Source: Byssothecium circinans (Eukaryota; Ascomycota; Dothideomycetes; Pleosporales; Massarinaceae). Taken from it: a stretch of 64,000 bases of DNA. Position numbers and translations under genes: made by a program. The notes under the pieces were generated by a model. That model searched no databases. It was not told the DNA's origin and worked only from the letters and a program-made list of their open reading frames with translations. Positions 54,766-64,000 of the stretch are shown here, piece after piece (the first letter of the stretch is position 1; the number at the start of each line of letters is the position of its first letter). Location: assembly GCA_010015675.1 (NCBI GenBank), contig ML976989.1, forward strand, positions 725,709 through 789,708, written 5' to 3'.

Positions 54766-57279
54766 ATGGTATTGCCAGGTGCAGGATACGAGCCGGTTGC
54801 CTACTTTGAGGTAAGGCACGAGGGTGATATACAAGATGGTAAATCAGCCTACAATTTCGGGGCTAGTTGGCCGCTAACATCCGTCGTGCAGGAGCTCAAG
54901 AGGACGTGATCGATATAATCGGAAACAAGCAGTTCTATCTCGGGCGGAATGCGAATCTCTGGTGAGACCGCTTCTGCCCTCGAGAGACTGACTTGTGTTC
55001 TGACGTAACTGTGCAGTGAGCGAGCTTGGCCGGACCCCACTATTTCCAATCGACATCTTCGAGTCCATTGCATCCTATATGAGTCGGATCCAATCGCCAA
55101 CATCCCGCCATTCGTGTATGCTACGGATTTCTCGACCAATGGAACCTATCTGAAGAAGTCCAATGAGGCATGCGCGAGTTCGCAGACCGATAAAGGAAAG
55201 CTGATGGGAAAAGCCAGCGCGTTTCTCCTCGACGATGGAGACGAGCTTCGCATCTCCACCTCTTTGACCTTGATCTATCGCGAAATCGATCCGGCAGAAG
55301 AAGTCCGTCTAACTTACACGCAAGAGCGAGAACGGCCGGCTTTTGCATTGCAATATCGCATCACTGGTCGACTTCTCGGCGCTGGTGCTAGCGGAAAGGT
55401 GCTAGTTGCTATCCAACAAAAGTCTCAGCGTCAACTTGCGTGCAAAGTAATCAACCTCAAAGGACTCCATAATGGTGGACAATCTCGTTTCCTCCAGCCC
55501 AGTGTAAGGGAATCCCAGCAGAGCTTGTTCAAGCTGAAAAGGCAATGGCCTAGTCAAATCACACGCTGCTTTCGAGAATTCGAGATTCTCGAAAATCTCG
55601 TTCATCCCAACATCGTCAGCGTTGAGAAGGTTTTCTGGAGTCCAGATACGATATACATCTTCCAGGAGCTTTGCACAGGCGGAGATCTGTTTTCGTTCAT
55701 TGAATACAAGGGCGGCCGTCTTCTAGACCTTGATGCCGCTGTTATTGTCCGTCAGATTCTGAAAGGTGTCGAATACCTCCACGAGCAAAACATTGTTCAT
55801 CGAGATCTGAAACCCGACAATATTCTCATGACGTCCCTCGAAGACGGTGATCGTATCGTCATCACTGACTTCGGCAATGCCCGCTTTCTGCCCGATAGTC
55901 AAGGACCTGCACTGAGCCAACTTTCATCGAGGAGGCGCATGTTCACGATGGTCGGTACATTGGAATACGCAGCACCGGAGATACATAATGTGAACCAGAC
56001 GATTCCCCGCGGCCAAGGCTACTCAAAAGCTGTTGATATGTGGTCAATCGGGGCAATAACGACCGCTCTGTTGTCTGGGGATGTCCTCTTCACCGACCGT
56101 GCTGCTTCTGAATATCATACGAACCCAAGGAAAGTCATAATGGGGCTCGCTTCAAAGTGCGATATCAGCGTCATTGACGATGCTGAAAATCACATTTGGC
56201 GCGAGGTTGGTGCCAAGGCAAAAGATTTCATCAAGAATCTGCTCGTTCTAAACGAGAACGAGAGAATGACAGTGATGGAGGCCTTAGATCACATATGGTT
56301 CACGAATGAGAATCATACTGCCGAGTTTGAGGCCCTGTACGAGCGGACCACCAAACACTGGGCGGCACCACGTCGAAAGAGTTCCAAGCTGGTGGAGGCT
56401 ATACCGACCCTTCCGACCATCACCGAGGCGGGACAGACACTGTCTCATCACTTCGCACCACCTTCTCGTAAGAGGTCAGCATCTCGACGACACAAGCTAT
56501 TCGCGGACTCTCAGCATCAAACTCAAAACTCGTTATCGTCTGTAGCTGAAGAGTATGAGGAGGCAGACTTTGAGGGTCCTAGCCACTACGAGCAACAGAA
56601 TCAAGAAGAAAACAGTTCTCACAGTCTCGAGCAACGATCGTCGCAATTCCGAAGTTCGGAAGATGAGATTGGGGATTCAATGAAGCAACTGTCGCTGGAT
56701 GAAAATCCGCCTGCTTCTGGTATGTATTCGGCTTATGAAAGCGCACAGGAGAACGTATACGTTGACTGCTCGAACGCGGCCAGTAGTGACGTTGACTACG
56801 AGGACGAGGGAGAGTCCATGCAGGTGACGTTCCCGCCTGGTTACACCCGGCGTGAGCCTGAGTCTTCGATCGATCATGGGACCCTAATGGAGGCGTTGAG
56901 GTTTCCTCCGGGCTATTCTCGGCGTCGCTCGTCTAAGAAGATGACGACGAGTACAGTCACGTATGACAGCTCGCAGGATGAACTGGCACCTACGTATTCT
57001 CCCCGACGTCGCATAGCCAATGCGGATCTGGAATCCTCAATCGTTTACGAAACGTCAGAAGATGAGAATGGACGACGCGCTCACAAGCCAGATTCCACCC
57101 TGAAAGTCGCTCACTGGACATCTCTAAACGACGCTCAACAAGTTCCGCGCTCTCGCGAGCCTGAGCTACCCAGCTATGAAGAGTTCTTCCATGGAAGGAA
57201 GCGGACTAGCGAAGCCTCTTCTGGACGTTCAACGTTTGTACGATCCAAGCGGATGAAGCTCGTCGCGGAGTACGATTGA
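54766..57279 (+). CDS. FHA-domain Ser/Thr kinase (Chk2/Rad53/Mek1-like)
   Basis: Three exons: 54766-54838, 54892-54961 and 55017-57279, encoding 801 aa. The FHA domain (residues 20-135) is assembled across both introns: FYLGRNANLCE, TISNRHLRVHCILY (phosphothreonine-binding Arg, Ser and His region) and TDFSTNGTYL. The kinase domain (about 160-430) has the Gly loop LLGAGASGKV (168-177), Lys191 in ACKVI, a 30-residue insertion before helix C, HRDLKPDN (308-315), TDFGNARF (331-338), a long activation segment to GTLEYAAPE, and DMWSIGAI. The tail of about 370 residues is Ser/Glu-rich and repeats PPGY(T/S)RR twice. FHA plus kinase indicates a DNA-damage or meiotic checkpoint kinase. DFGNA instead of DFGLA and the insertion mark it as divergent; it may be a second Chk2-like kinase rather than the main one. 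Confidence 0.85.
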
Positions 57280-58685
57280 TCTTACACACTTCATCTACAA
57301 CTAATACGCAGTGCTGCTAATTTTGGTGTTTCATGTTCAAAGAGATGTTCCGTGATTTATCGACCGGCTTCTGTCCGGTCTGAATTTGCCGCGGGAATAC
57401 TGTACGATCAAAATGTGAAGGGAGGATTTCATGTGCTTTTCTTTTCGCGGTTCTTAGTTTCAATGTCTGATGACGAGTAGCTACGTAACGTAATATACTA
57501 TAGATATCACTTTCCTCATTCTTTCTGTGCTACCGATGGCTATCAATCCGCCAGAGTCAATTATCCAGCCAGTATTCAAAGGGCCGGAGCAAGTAAGATA
57601 ACGCATGCTTAAACTACGCAACTTAATGCCAAACTTTTGACGTGTTGCTCTCCGTTGGATGTTTCTTAGTCCATTCAAAGGCTATTTCCAGTCAACTCTC
57701 GATCCTTTCCACCTTGGAGAAGGGCGAAGCACTCCGCTGGGAGAAAAGTCGGGTCGAAGAAGCCTCTCCTGCCATCTTGCATTGCAGCTAAAGGTGTGAT
57801 CGAGAAGACCTCCAGGTGTAGAAGTCAGACTTGTGTTCTGGCTACTATATGCACCTTTTCACTCGCTCCCTTCTCTAGCTTCTAAAGACGGGTTAGTGCT
57901 TCCGCGCTGTATTTGCCGTTGATGGGTTCAAAGATGGCGGATGTTGCATACCATCAGACGACGTGGTGATACGAGCGTTTTCAGTGATACTGTTGATAGG
58001 AAATGAACCGCGGGTGGGGCTTGATTGCCGATGTCCCATATTGGATGTATGGTTGTGGGCTTAGGTATAACTGTTCAGAAGTTCCTGCTCAAATCGCGCG
58101 GGGTGTTGTGGTTTTGAGTTGGCGGAAAGATCGGAGGCTCACAAGTACGAACTGTAGGAGACGTAAGGTGCTTTAATAGTCATTTCGTTAAGCTGTCGTT
58201 GGTATACATATAAAACAAATCGTGTATAAATTGTCTTAGTCAAGTTCATGATTCAGTTTCCGAGTCAGTTCATCCGCGCGAAAGCAGTAGAGGAAAAACT
58301 GAAGGTAGACTAACAAAAATAACACGAAGGACTGGTTTTGGTTCCATTTAAGAAATGGATTTGGGAATTATGGAGAATGTGCATGTTTGGCACATGTCTG
58401 TATAAGGGAAAGCAAAACATTTGAAGGAAAACAAAGTTTCTTGAACGCTTGAAGATTCGTAAAACAACCATATATTGGGTATCATATCCTTCCCAATCAT
58501 CTGCATTGGCTTTGTGAAGTGCTGGAGACGAGGTTCGGGGACTATTATAAGGCCTCACTGAAAAACAGAGGAACCATCAAGATGCCGACCAACAAAAGAT
58601 TCTGACCAAATACCTTGAAACCCAACAAAAACCATGAAAATCCCGGGAAAACACCTGCTGAAGCTGTTCGGCATCAGCGGAGTTT
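57280..58685. other. Convergent intergenic region
   Basis: This 1.4-kb gap between the kinase and the coiled-coil gene contains short frames only. It is moderately AT-rich after 58140. Nothing supportable is present. Confidence 0.45.
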
Positions 58686-60206
58686 TTAATCGCTGGGAAG
58701 CTCAGGGTGCTCACTGCGGTACACCGCCACCAGCTGCCTGTACCGTTCCTGCATCTGGGTGTACTTGTTCAGGTACTCTTTGAAGCCTTCGGCAGCAACG
58801 CCCCGTTGACCTTCAACTTCCTCATATTTCTGACGGAGGCGATAGAGCTGCGCACAGAGAAGGGGAATGTTCTCGTCCTGGCTAGCACTATTGGTGCTGT
58901 TGCCAATCGAGGAAGAAAGACCATCGACCTCGTGCGTGAGCGTCTCAACCTTCTTCTGCAGAGCGTCGCGTTGGCTCTGGAGTAGGAAGTTCTCCCGATT
59001 GAGGCAATCGGTGTGTCGGCGCGCAGGCTTGGAGTGCTGGAACGCGGCCAGGTCTGCTTCCATCGCGTCGCCGGCTGTTCGCACCTGGTGCCGCAGGTGG
59101 GAAATCTTTCGGCTGAGCTCGCTCTTTTTAGTCTTGAGTTCTTCTGACTGCCTCTGTGTGGCGCGGAGGGCGTCCAGAATCTTTGACTGTGATGCTTCGA
59201 AGGCATTGATGATATCTTCATCCAATGGCTCGATTTCAAGGAGCGACGCGGAAGTCTCGGTTGATACGGACGGTTCAGGTGCTGCAGGTGAAGTGCTCAA
59301 TGTTGAGTTTGAGCTAGAAGCATTGTCGTTCGCTTTAGTTGCATCAACTAAAGCCTCCTTCAACACCTTGACGCGGTAGTTCAGTCTATTCCTCTCGTTT
59401 TTGAGGTCTATGATTTTACTACCGATCTCAGTGCGCTGTTTCCTGCGCTTGCTCAGCTCCTCACGGAGCTTGTCCATCTGCTGGGACTGTTCTTCGTGCT
59501 GGGCATTGTACCCTGCAGCCTCTGTCTTCGCAGCTTCGAGCTGTTCTTTGTGGTCCCTCGCTTCTGAGTTGAGTTGGTTGATCACCATCTGGGCCTTGTC
59601 CAACTGGTCCTCGTAATCCAAGTTCATGGCTTCTAGCTCTTGGATATGCTTATTTTTGCGAGCGATCTCAGCCCGGGCATACTTGTCCTTGGACTCCATT
59701 GCCGCTGCCATGCCTTTGATCTTCTTCTGTAGACCTTGTACACAACGATCATGTGAGGCAGAGAGGTTCTTGTTTGTAGCTTGCATCATCTTCAGGTCGG
59801 TCTCCAGGAGGATGTTCCTGCTCAACATCCGCTTCCTGACCTGATCGTGTGCGGTGAGCTTGGCTTCAGACTTGAACTTTTCGACAGTCGTCTTGACCTC
59901 CAGCTCATCGAACTTGGTTGCCATCTCTTCATTGAGTTGGTCTTTCTTCGTTAGCTCCGTCGCCTGCCGGTGGTTGTTTTTGGGCGAGGGCTGGGTGTGA
60001 GCGGCAAGATAGTTGCATTCCCACTTGAACTTTTCAAGAGCTGATACTGCTCTAGGCATGGGGGCGAAGGAGCCAGATAGAATGGTCTTCGCCGAGTTGT
60101 TCTTCGCCGACACACACCTGTTGAATGCGGCGAGCAGCCCATTGCCGACAATCGCGGCGACAATGGGGCCCGGGCGAACGATGGTGTTGTGCTCTGTAGA
60201 AGACAT
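58686..60206 (-). CDS. Long coiled-coil protein, unknown function
   Basis: A single exon encodes 506 aa. After a short N-terminal segment (IVAAIVGNGLLAAFNRCV), almost all of the protein is predicted helix with strong heptad character (KFDELEVKTTVEKFKSEAKL, EDQLDKAQMVINQLNSEARD, QQMDKLREELSKRRKQR, RKISHLRHQV), broken by one Ser/Thr/Pro-rich linker at about residues 295-325. It ends in a Tyr-rich helix (EYLNKYTQMQERYRQLVAVY) and PELPSD. No motor, SMC or kinase motif is present. A structural or cytoskeleton-associated role is plausible but not shown. Confidence 0.72.
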   Translation of the reverse strand: MSSTEHNTIVRPGPIVAAIVGNGLLAAFNRCVSAKNNSAKTILSGSFAPMPRAVSALEKFKWECNYLAAHTQPSPKNNHRQATELTKKDQLNEEMATKFDELEVKTTVEKFKSEAKLTAHDQVRKRMLSRNILLETDLKMMQATNKNLSASHDRCVQGLQKKIKGMAAAMESKDKYARAEIARKNKHIQELEAMNLDYEDQLDKAQMVINQLNSEARDHKEQLEAAKTEAAGYNAQHEEQSQQMDKLREELSKRRKQRTEIGSKIIDLKNERNRLNYRVKVLKEALVDATKANDNASSSNSTLSTSPAAPEPSVSTETSASLLEIEPLDEDIINAFEASQSKILDALRATQRQSEELKTKKSELSRKISHLRHQVRTAGDAMEADLAAFQHSKPARRHTDCLNRENFLLQSQRDALQKKVETLTHEVDGLSSSIGNSTNSASQDENIPLLCAQLYRLRQKYEEVEGQRGVAAEGFKEYLNKYTQMQERYRQLVAVYRSEHPELPSD

Positions 60207-60858
60207 CGTGGTGTTCCGCAGGGAGAAAGATAGGAAGATGAAACAGCACTGTGTTGGTGGTAGAGTCGGTGAGTTGATCGTTCGGGAGGGTTGTCGGCGG
60301 TGCTGACTCTGAGTTGGGTGCGCTGTGCAGAGGCAAAGAGGAAAGGTACCACAGGGTGCGTGTATTTATGCAGCCAGCGTGGTGAATTTAGAAGCACGCT
60401 AGCGAGGTGCAAACGGGAGGTGAAGGGTTGAGCAACTTCGTGGCTATCGGTGCTTAGCAATGCGAACAAAAGGTTGGGGGGGGGGGGGGGGGGGGGAAGA
60501 CAACTGCAGACGCCGGAGAGATCAAGTAATGCCATATTTAGAGGATTACCTAGGGCAGACGTGTCTGGCACAGGCCCGGAGAGAGAGGGGCGGGGTATTG
60601 CCAAGCAGTGAACGGTTTAGCACGTGCGGGTCTCCCAGCACATTTTCATGCCAGTGCTGCTGGTAGGCTATTCTATATGCGGTTAGAGTTAAATATGAGT
60701 ATACTGGAAAATTCGGAACTTCGCATTTCGTAGTGCCAGTAGACAGCATACTTTGCACCACTATTGTAGCTCTGGAAAGTTTGGTGGATTGCTTGGTGTC
60801 AGGCGTATAGCAAGCCATCCGCGAGCCTACAAACAAATATCCCGCTCAGTACAATTGA
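60207..60858. other. Intergenic containing the poly-G run
   Basis: This 652-bp gap lies between the coiled-coil gene's start and the permease gene's stop. Apart from the guanine homopolymer described separately, no structure is seen. Confidence 0.45.
60476..60496 (+). repeat. 21-bp guanine homopolymer
   Basis: An uninterrupted run of 21 G follows AGGTT and precedes AAGAC. It could fold as a G-quadruplex, and its length in the assembly is unreliable. It lies 270 bp upstream of the coiled-coil gene start. Confidence 0.95.
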
Positions 60859-62456
60859 CTATACTGTGTACTTGAAAGCAGGATGTCGATATCCCAGCTG
60901 ACCCTCGTCTTCCTCTTGCAACCTGTGGTTTCTCTCGCCGTTCGCCCTCTTCTTGTTCTCCCACTTGCAGTATACGATATTGGTTGACGTCAGGAGCAAG
61001 GCTAGGCCTAGCATGCCGATATTAATGGCATGACCTGTAATGTATCTCGGTCTTTCCGAGCGCGTTAGCAGCTACTCTCTTCGATTGTGATTAAGATTGA
61101 GTTGACTTACGCATCCTCTTGCAGATAAGTAAATGTAGCTATGAAGGCGGCCATATTTGCGATCATGATCTGGAATCCAGTTCCCGTAGCACGAACGTAG
61201 TGAGGTGCGAGGTTATTCGTTAACCAGCCCATCACGAGCGGAGAGCAGGGGAAAACACCTGCGGCTACCAAGAATGTACCTCCGTACTGCGTGAGGGTCC
61301 GTGTGGAGGCGATGAGCATGATGTATCCCACAATGGCAATTGTACATCCAACAAGCATAAATGCACCCCGTATATGCAACTTATCAGAATACCAGCCAGC
61401 CAGTAACACTGTAAAGAACGCTCCCATATTTGGTGGAACAGTGAGTAGCTGCGCAGTGACCCGCGTGTATCCCAATGATCTGATGATTGTCGGAAGGAAG
61501 AGCGAGAACGAGTATATTGGTGTGATGATGGCAAAGAAGTTGAGAGATAGCAGGATTGTTTGGAAGTTGAGAAGCGCACGACGCACCCAAAACCATGAGA
61601 ATTTCTCATCCTTGACAGTGGAGGCGGTGTTGGACCCATGCGCATCGAGGCGCATGCGTGCGAGGCATGCTTCATGCTCTTCAGGGGTGAAAAATTTGAT
61701 ATCAGAGGGCGTATGTGGAAGGGCAAATAGAACAGCTATGCCGAAGACAATGGTGATGGCTCCTTCGACGAAGAATATAAATGGCTTCAGTGATGTGAGA
61801 AACCAAGACTATGTGAGAGAATCGAAACGACTTACCCATCCGTTGTATCCGCCATGCTCAATCCGCGCCAGTCCAGTCGCAAGTAAGCCACCAACGGCCC
61901 CGCTAATTGGTGCAGCACAATAGAACAATGTGATACGGTACAGTAACTGATGTCGTCGATAGAACATAGCAAGATAGACCAACCTACCACCAAGCAGTCC
62001 TCCTTCCGCGAGACCCAAAAAGAACCGTGCAACAAGGAGTCCAGCATAGCTCTTGACGAAGCCCGTACACATTGACACTAATCCCCAAGCAATTAAAAGT
62101 CCGGGTAGGTAATAGCCAGCCTTGAAATACTTGATGACCAAATTGCTGGGTACATCGTAGCAGATATATGGGACGTAGAACACTGCCAGAGCGATGTTGA
62201 ACTTGTTCGCATTGAGGTGTAGATCATCTGCTAGACTATCAATGCGGGCGTTTCCGATGTTGCTTCTGTCGATAAATGCGAGTAGCCAGAGGCCAAAAAG
62301 CCATGGCATGAGTCGGATGTCGAGCTTGCGGGTGATGCGTTTGTCAAGCTCGGCGGGAATGCTGACTGGCTCAGTCAATGTTGAGTTTACCTTCTCAATG
62401 TCCGAGACCCGGCGTGTTCGGGGAATATTCTCTTTCTTTTCGTCTGATGCAGACAT
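60859..62456 (-). CDS. MFS permease, anion:cation symporter family (Dal5/Tna1-like)
   Basis: Three exons: 61836-62456, 61111-61808 and 60859-61051, encoding 503 aa. Twelve hydrophobic segments are visible in two halves. Family landmarks are KLDIRLMPWLFGLWLLAFIDRSNIGNA after a charged N-terminus, FYVPYICYDVPSNLVIKY, and RFFLGLAEGGLLGG. In the second half are GYTRVTAQLLTVPPNMGAFF and the terminal DAPRYITGHAINIGML. These proteins import carboxylates, allantoate, nicotinate or dipeptides; substrate is not readable here. The last intron uses an AAG acceptor, chosen because it alone preserves the conserved DAPRY join. Start at ATG 62456 (MSASDEKKENIP). It is divergent from cyclin H across 828 bp. 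Confidence 0.9.
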
Positions 62457-63284
62457 GGCGATTGATATTGATATTGTAAGCGTAGGAAACTTCAATTGTA
62501 CGGACGGAATAGGGGGAAGATTTTTGACAATTTGTTGGAAGAAGGGAGATCTGAGGAGAAGAAGAGCAGTAGTGAAAGTTGCAAGCAATTGCTAATAGCA
62601 CTTGCGTCTAAAAGGCGGATGACAGCTACTCGATACCCCACATGCTGCTAGGAAGCAGCGCCAGTCAATGAGAGGGGCGATAGCCGACAGTGCGCCAGGA
62701 GCTCGGACAACGGGAGCATAGGTCTCGATAGTATGATCTCGGGCCATTACTATGCGACTTATCTGGTGACATGGATGACAAAAGGTTGGAGGATGAGGGG
62801 AAGGCATGCCGCTGATCGACGGTCCTCTCCTAAAATGAAGATTATCTTGGAATAACCAGATGAATGGCAGACGATACAGGTTTGGCACCACGTCGGACCG
62901 CCATGAAAAATTACTGTCAAGTGTTCAAGTGGAGCGAAGTCCAAATAGACGTTGATGTTGGAATGTGGGTCCATCCGAATTGAGATTAGCACGACAACCA
63001 AGCTCATCGTAATTGATTGGCCGAAGCTTCGACTCTTAACATCTGCCCGCAATAATGCTTCGATTCGATCTTACATTCGCTTCCAAAGCCCTTTGAGAGT
63101 ATAGAGGCTCTCTTCAAAATTATCCGTTCCCTAAGCCTATCCAGACCTCCGTCTTCTATTACTAAATGCGTTCATTTACCATGACATAACTATTGGCCCA
63201 AGCTTCCGCATCTTCAATCATACCTCTAGCCTAACAAACTTTCCACGCCCACTTCCCCTCAGCCACCACCGTCTACCGCCGATC
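62457..63284. promoter_or_regulatory. Divergent promoter region, permease / cyclin H
   Basis: This 828-bp gap lies between divergent starts. The frame at 62592-62891 (minus) lacks family resemblance. GATA-like cores (TGATAAG/TTATC) common in nitrogen-regulated permease promoters were not seen as a cluster. Confidence 0.4.
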
Positions 63285-64000
63285 ATGAGGCTCTCAGAAG
63301 ACGATCTCTACCGCAACTCCTCGCAATACAAACACTGGGCCTTCACGCCGACGCAACTCGCGCTCCTCCGCCAAAAGACCAACATCCAAGCCTGCGAGCG
63401 CGTCAAAGCAAATGTAGCCCGACAACGCGCCCAGCGCGCCGCGGCAGCCTTCGACGGCACGAACAGCGCAAGCGATAGCGAGCGCGCCAACACCCCAGGT
63501 TTCGAGAATGGAAACGGGAATGGGGTTGCGAATGGAAGTGGTGCAAATACGCCCATGAGACTGGACAAAGAGGTGGATTGCTTGACAGTAGCAGAGGAAA
63601 TGCGACTTGTGGACAAATTCTGCGAGACGACCTTGGACCTGGCTACTTTTATCGGGGCGCCTCCTGATGTCACGGTATGACCCCTCCATTCAGGCCTCTA
63701 TACATTGTGCTGACGGATGTGATGTCAAGGCCACAGCGATCCAATTCCTCCGCCGCTTCTACCTCTACAACTCCCCCATGACGTACGACGCTACCATTGT
63801 CGCCCGAACAATAACATTCATAGCCTGCAAGACCGACAACCTCTCCCACATAACCCTCGACGAATACGTCTCCAAGCTGGACAACGTAACGCGTGACCAG
63901 ATCCTCGCGCCCGAATACCTCATCGTACAAGCTCTGCGCTTCAACTTTGAGGTCAAGCACCCTTTCCGTGGGCTCAAGGGGATACATCTAGAGCTCGGGG
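63285..64000 (+). CDS. CCL1: Cyclin H (Ccl1), CDK7/Kin28 partner; 3' end outside window
   Basis: Exon 1 is 63285-63674 and exon 2 runs from 63730 to the window edge; the 55-bp intron is phase 0. The N-terminus MRLSEDDLYRNSSQYKHWAF is the cyclin-H-specific helix. TVAEEMRLVDKFCETTLDLATF then begins the first cyclin box, and exon 2 continues ATAIQFLRRFYLYNSPMTYD and IVARTITFIACKTDN. Cyclin H with CDK7 forms the kinase module of TFIIH that phosphorylates the RNA polymerase II tail. A low-complexity insertion (GNGNGVANGSGANTP) at about residues 75-95 interrupts the helix-cyclin-box spacing, as is frequent in filamentous fungi. The frame is open to base 64000. Confidence 0.88.

Noticed and set aside
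62592..62891. A 99-codon minus-strand frame upstream of the permease
   Set aside because: No family resemblance, weak start and no extension; more likely promoter sequence.

Overview
This is a gene-dense window from a filamentous ascomycete nuclear genome. Genes carry short GT-AG introns (about 44-150 bp) with CTAAC/CTGAC-like branch sites. The set includes a STE3-type pheromone receptor, a fungal 2EXR/F-box-like protein and small secreted proteins. The style suggests Dothideomycetes, perhaps Pleosporales, but that placement is inference from gene content. Gene models were built by hand from the sequence; exon sums were checked for divisibility by three and for phase agreement at each junction. 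I see no tRNA, rRNA, CRISPR array or intact transposon.

Region 1 (1-38.5 kb) is mostly conserved core genes: a partial repeat-containing unknown protein, GDP-mannose transporter, phosducin-like protein, acireductone dioxygenase, heat-shock factor, striatin (STRIPAK scaffold), histone H2A.Z, a Pin4-like RRM/R3H RNA-binding protein, Lin1/CD2BP2 GYF protein, Ufd1, a small nuclear-looking protein, Cbf5 pseudouridine synthase, a Sis1-type J-protein and a P5B (Ypk9/ATP13A2-like) ATPase. Between the last two lies a small cysteine-containing secreted-protein gene whose frame is broken by an exact 17-bp tandem duplication.

Region 2 (about 38.5-48.5 kb) looks accessory. It is visibly more AT-rich and holds degenerate tandem repeats differing mainly by transitions (RIP-like), a candidate secreted protein, a decayed coiled-coil gene, an intact three-exon orphan gene with 31-residue tandem repeats, a 2EXR-type protein and an HSL-family alpha/beta hydrolase.

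Region 3 (48.5-64 kb) returns to core-like content: a multi-pass membrane protein, the STE3 pheromone receptor with six TATTGAG sites upstream, the tiny ribosomal protein eL41 gene (25 codons, two introns), a divergently transcribed FHA-domain Chk2-type kinase, a long coiled-coil protein, a Dal5-type MFS permease and the 5' part of cyclin H (Ccl1).

The most notable signals are the array of CTATTGAG-like sites upstream of STE3, which matches my recollection of the MAT1-1-1 alpha-domain binding motif, and the frameshifted secreted-protein gene. I see no multi-gene cluster that would make a new biochemical system; the functional themes are ribosome and RNA biogenesis, protein quality control, and cell fusion and mating (striatin plus STE3).
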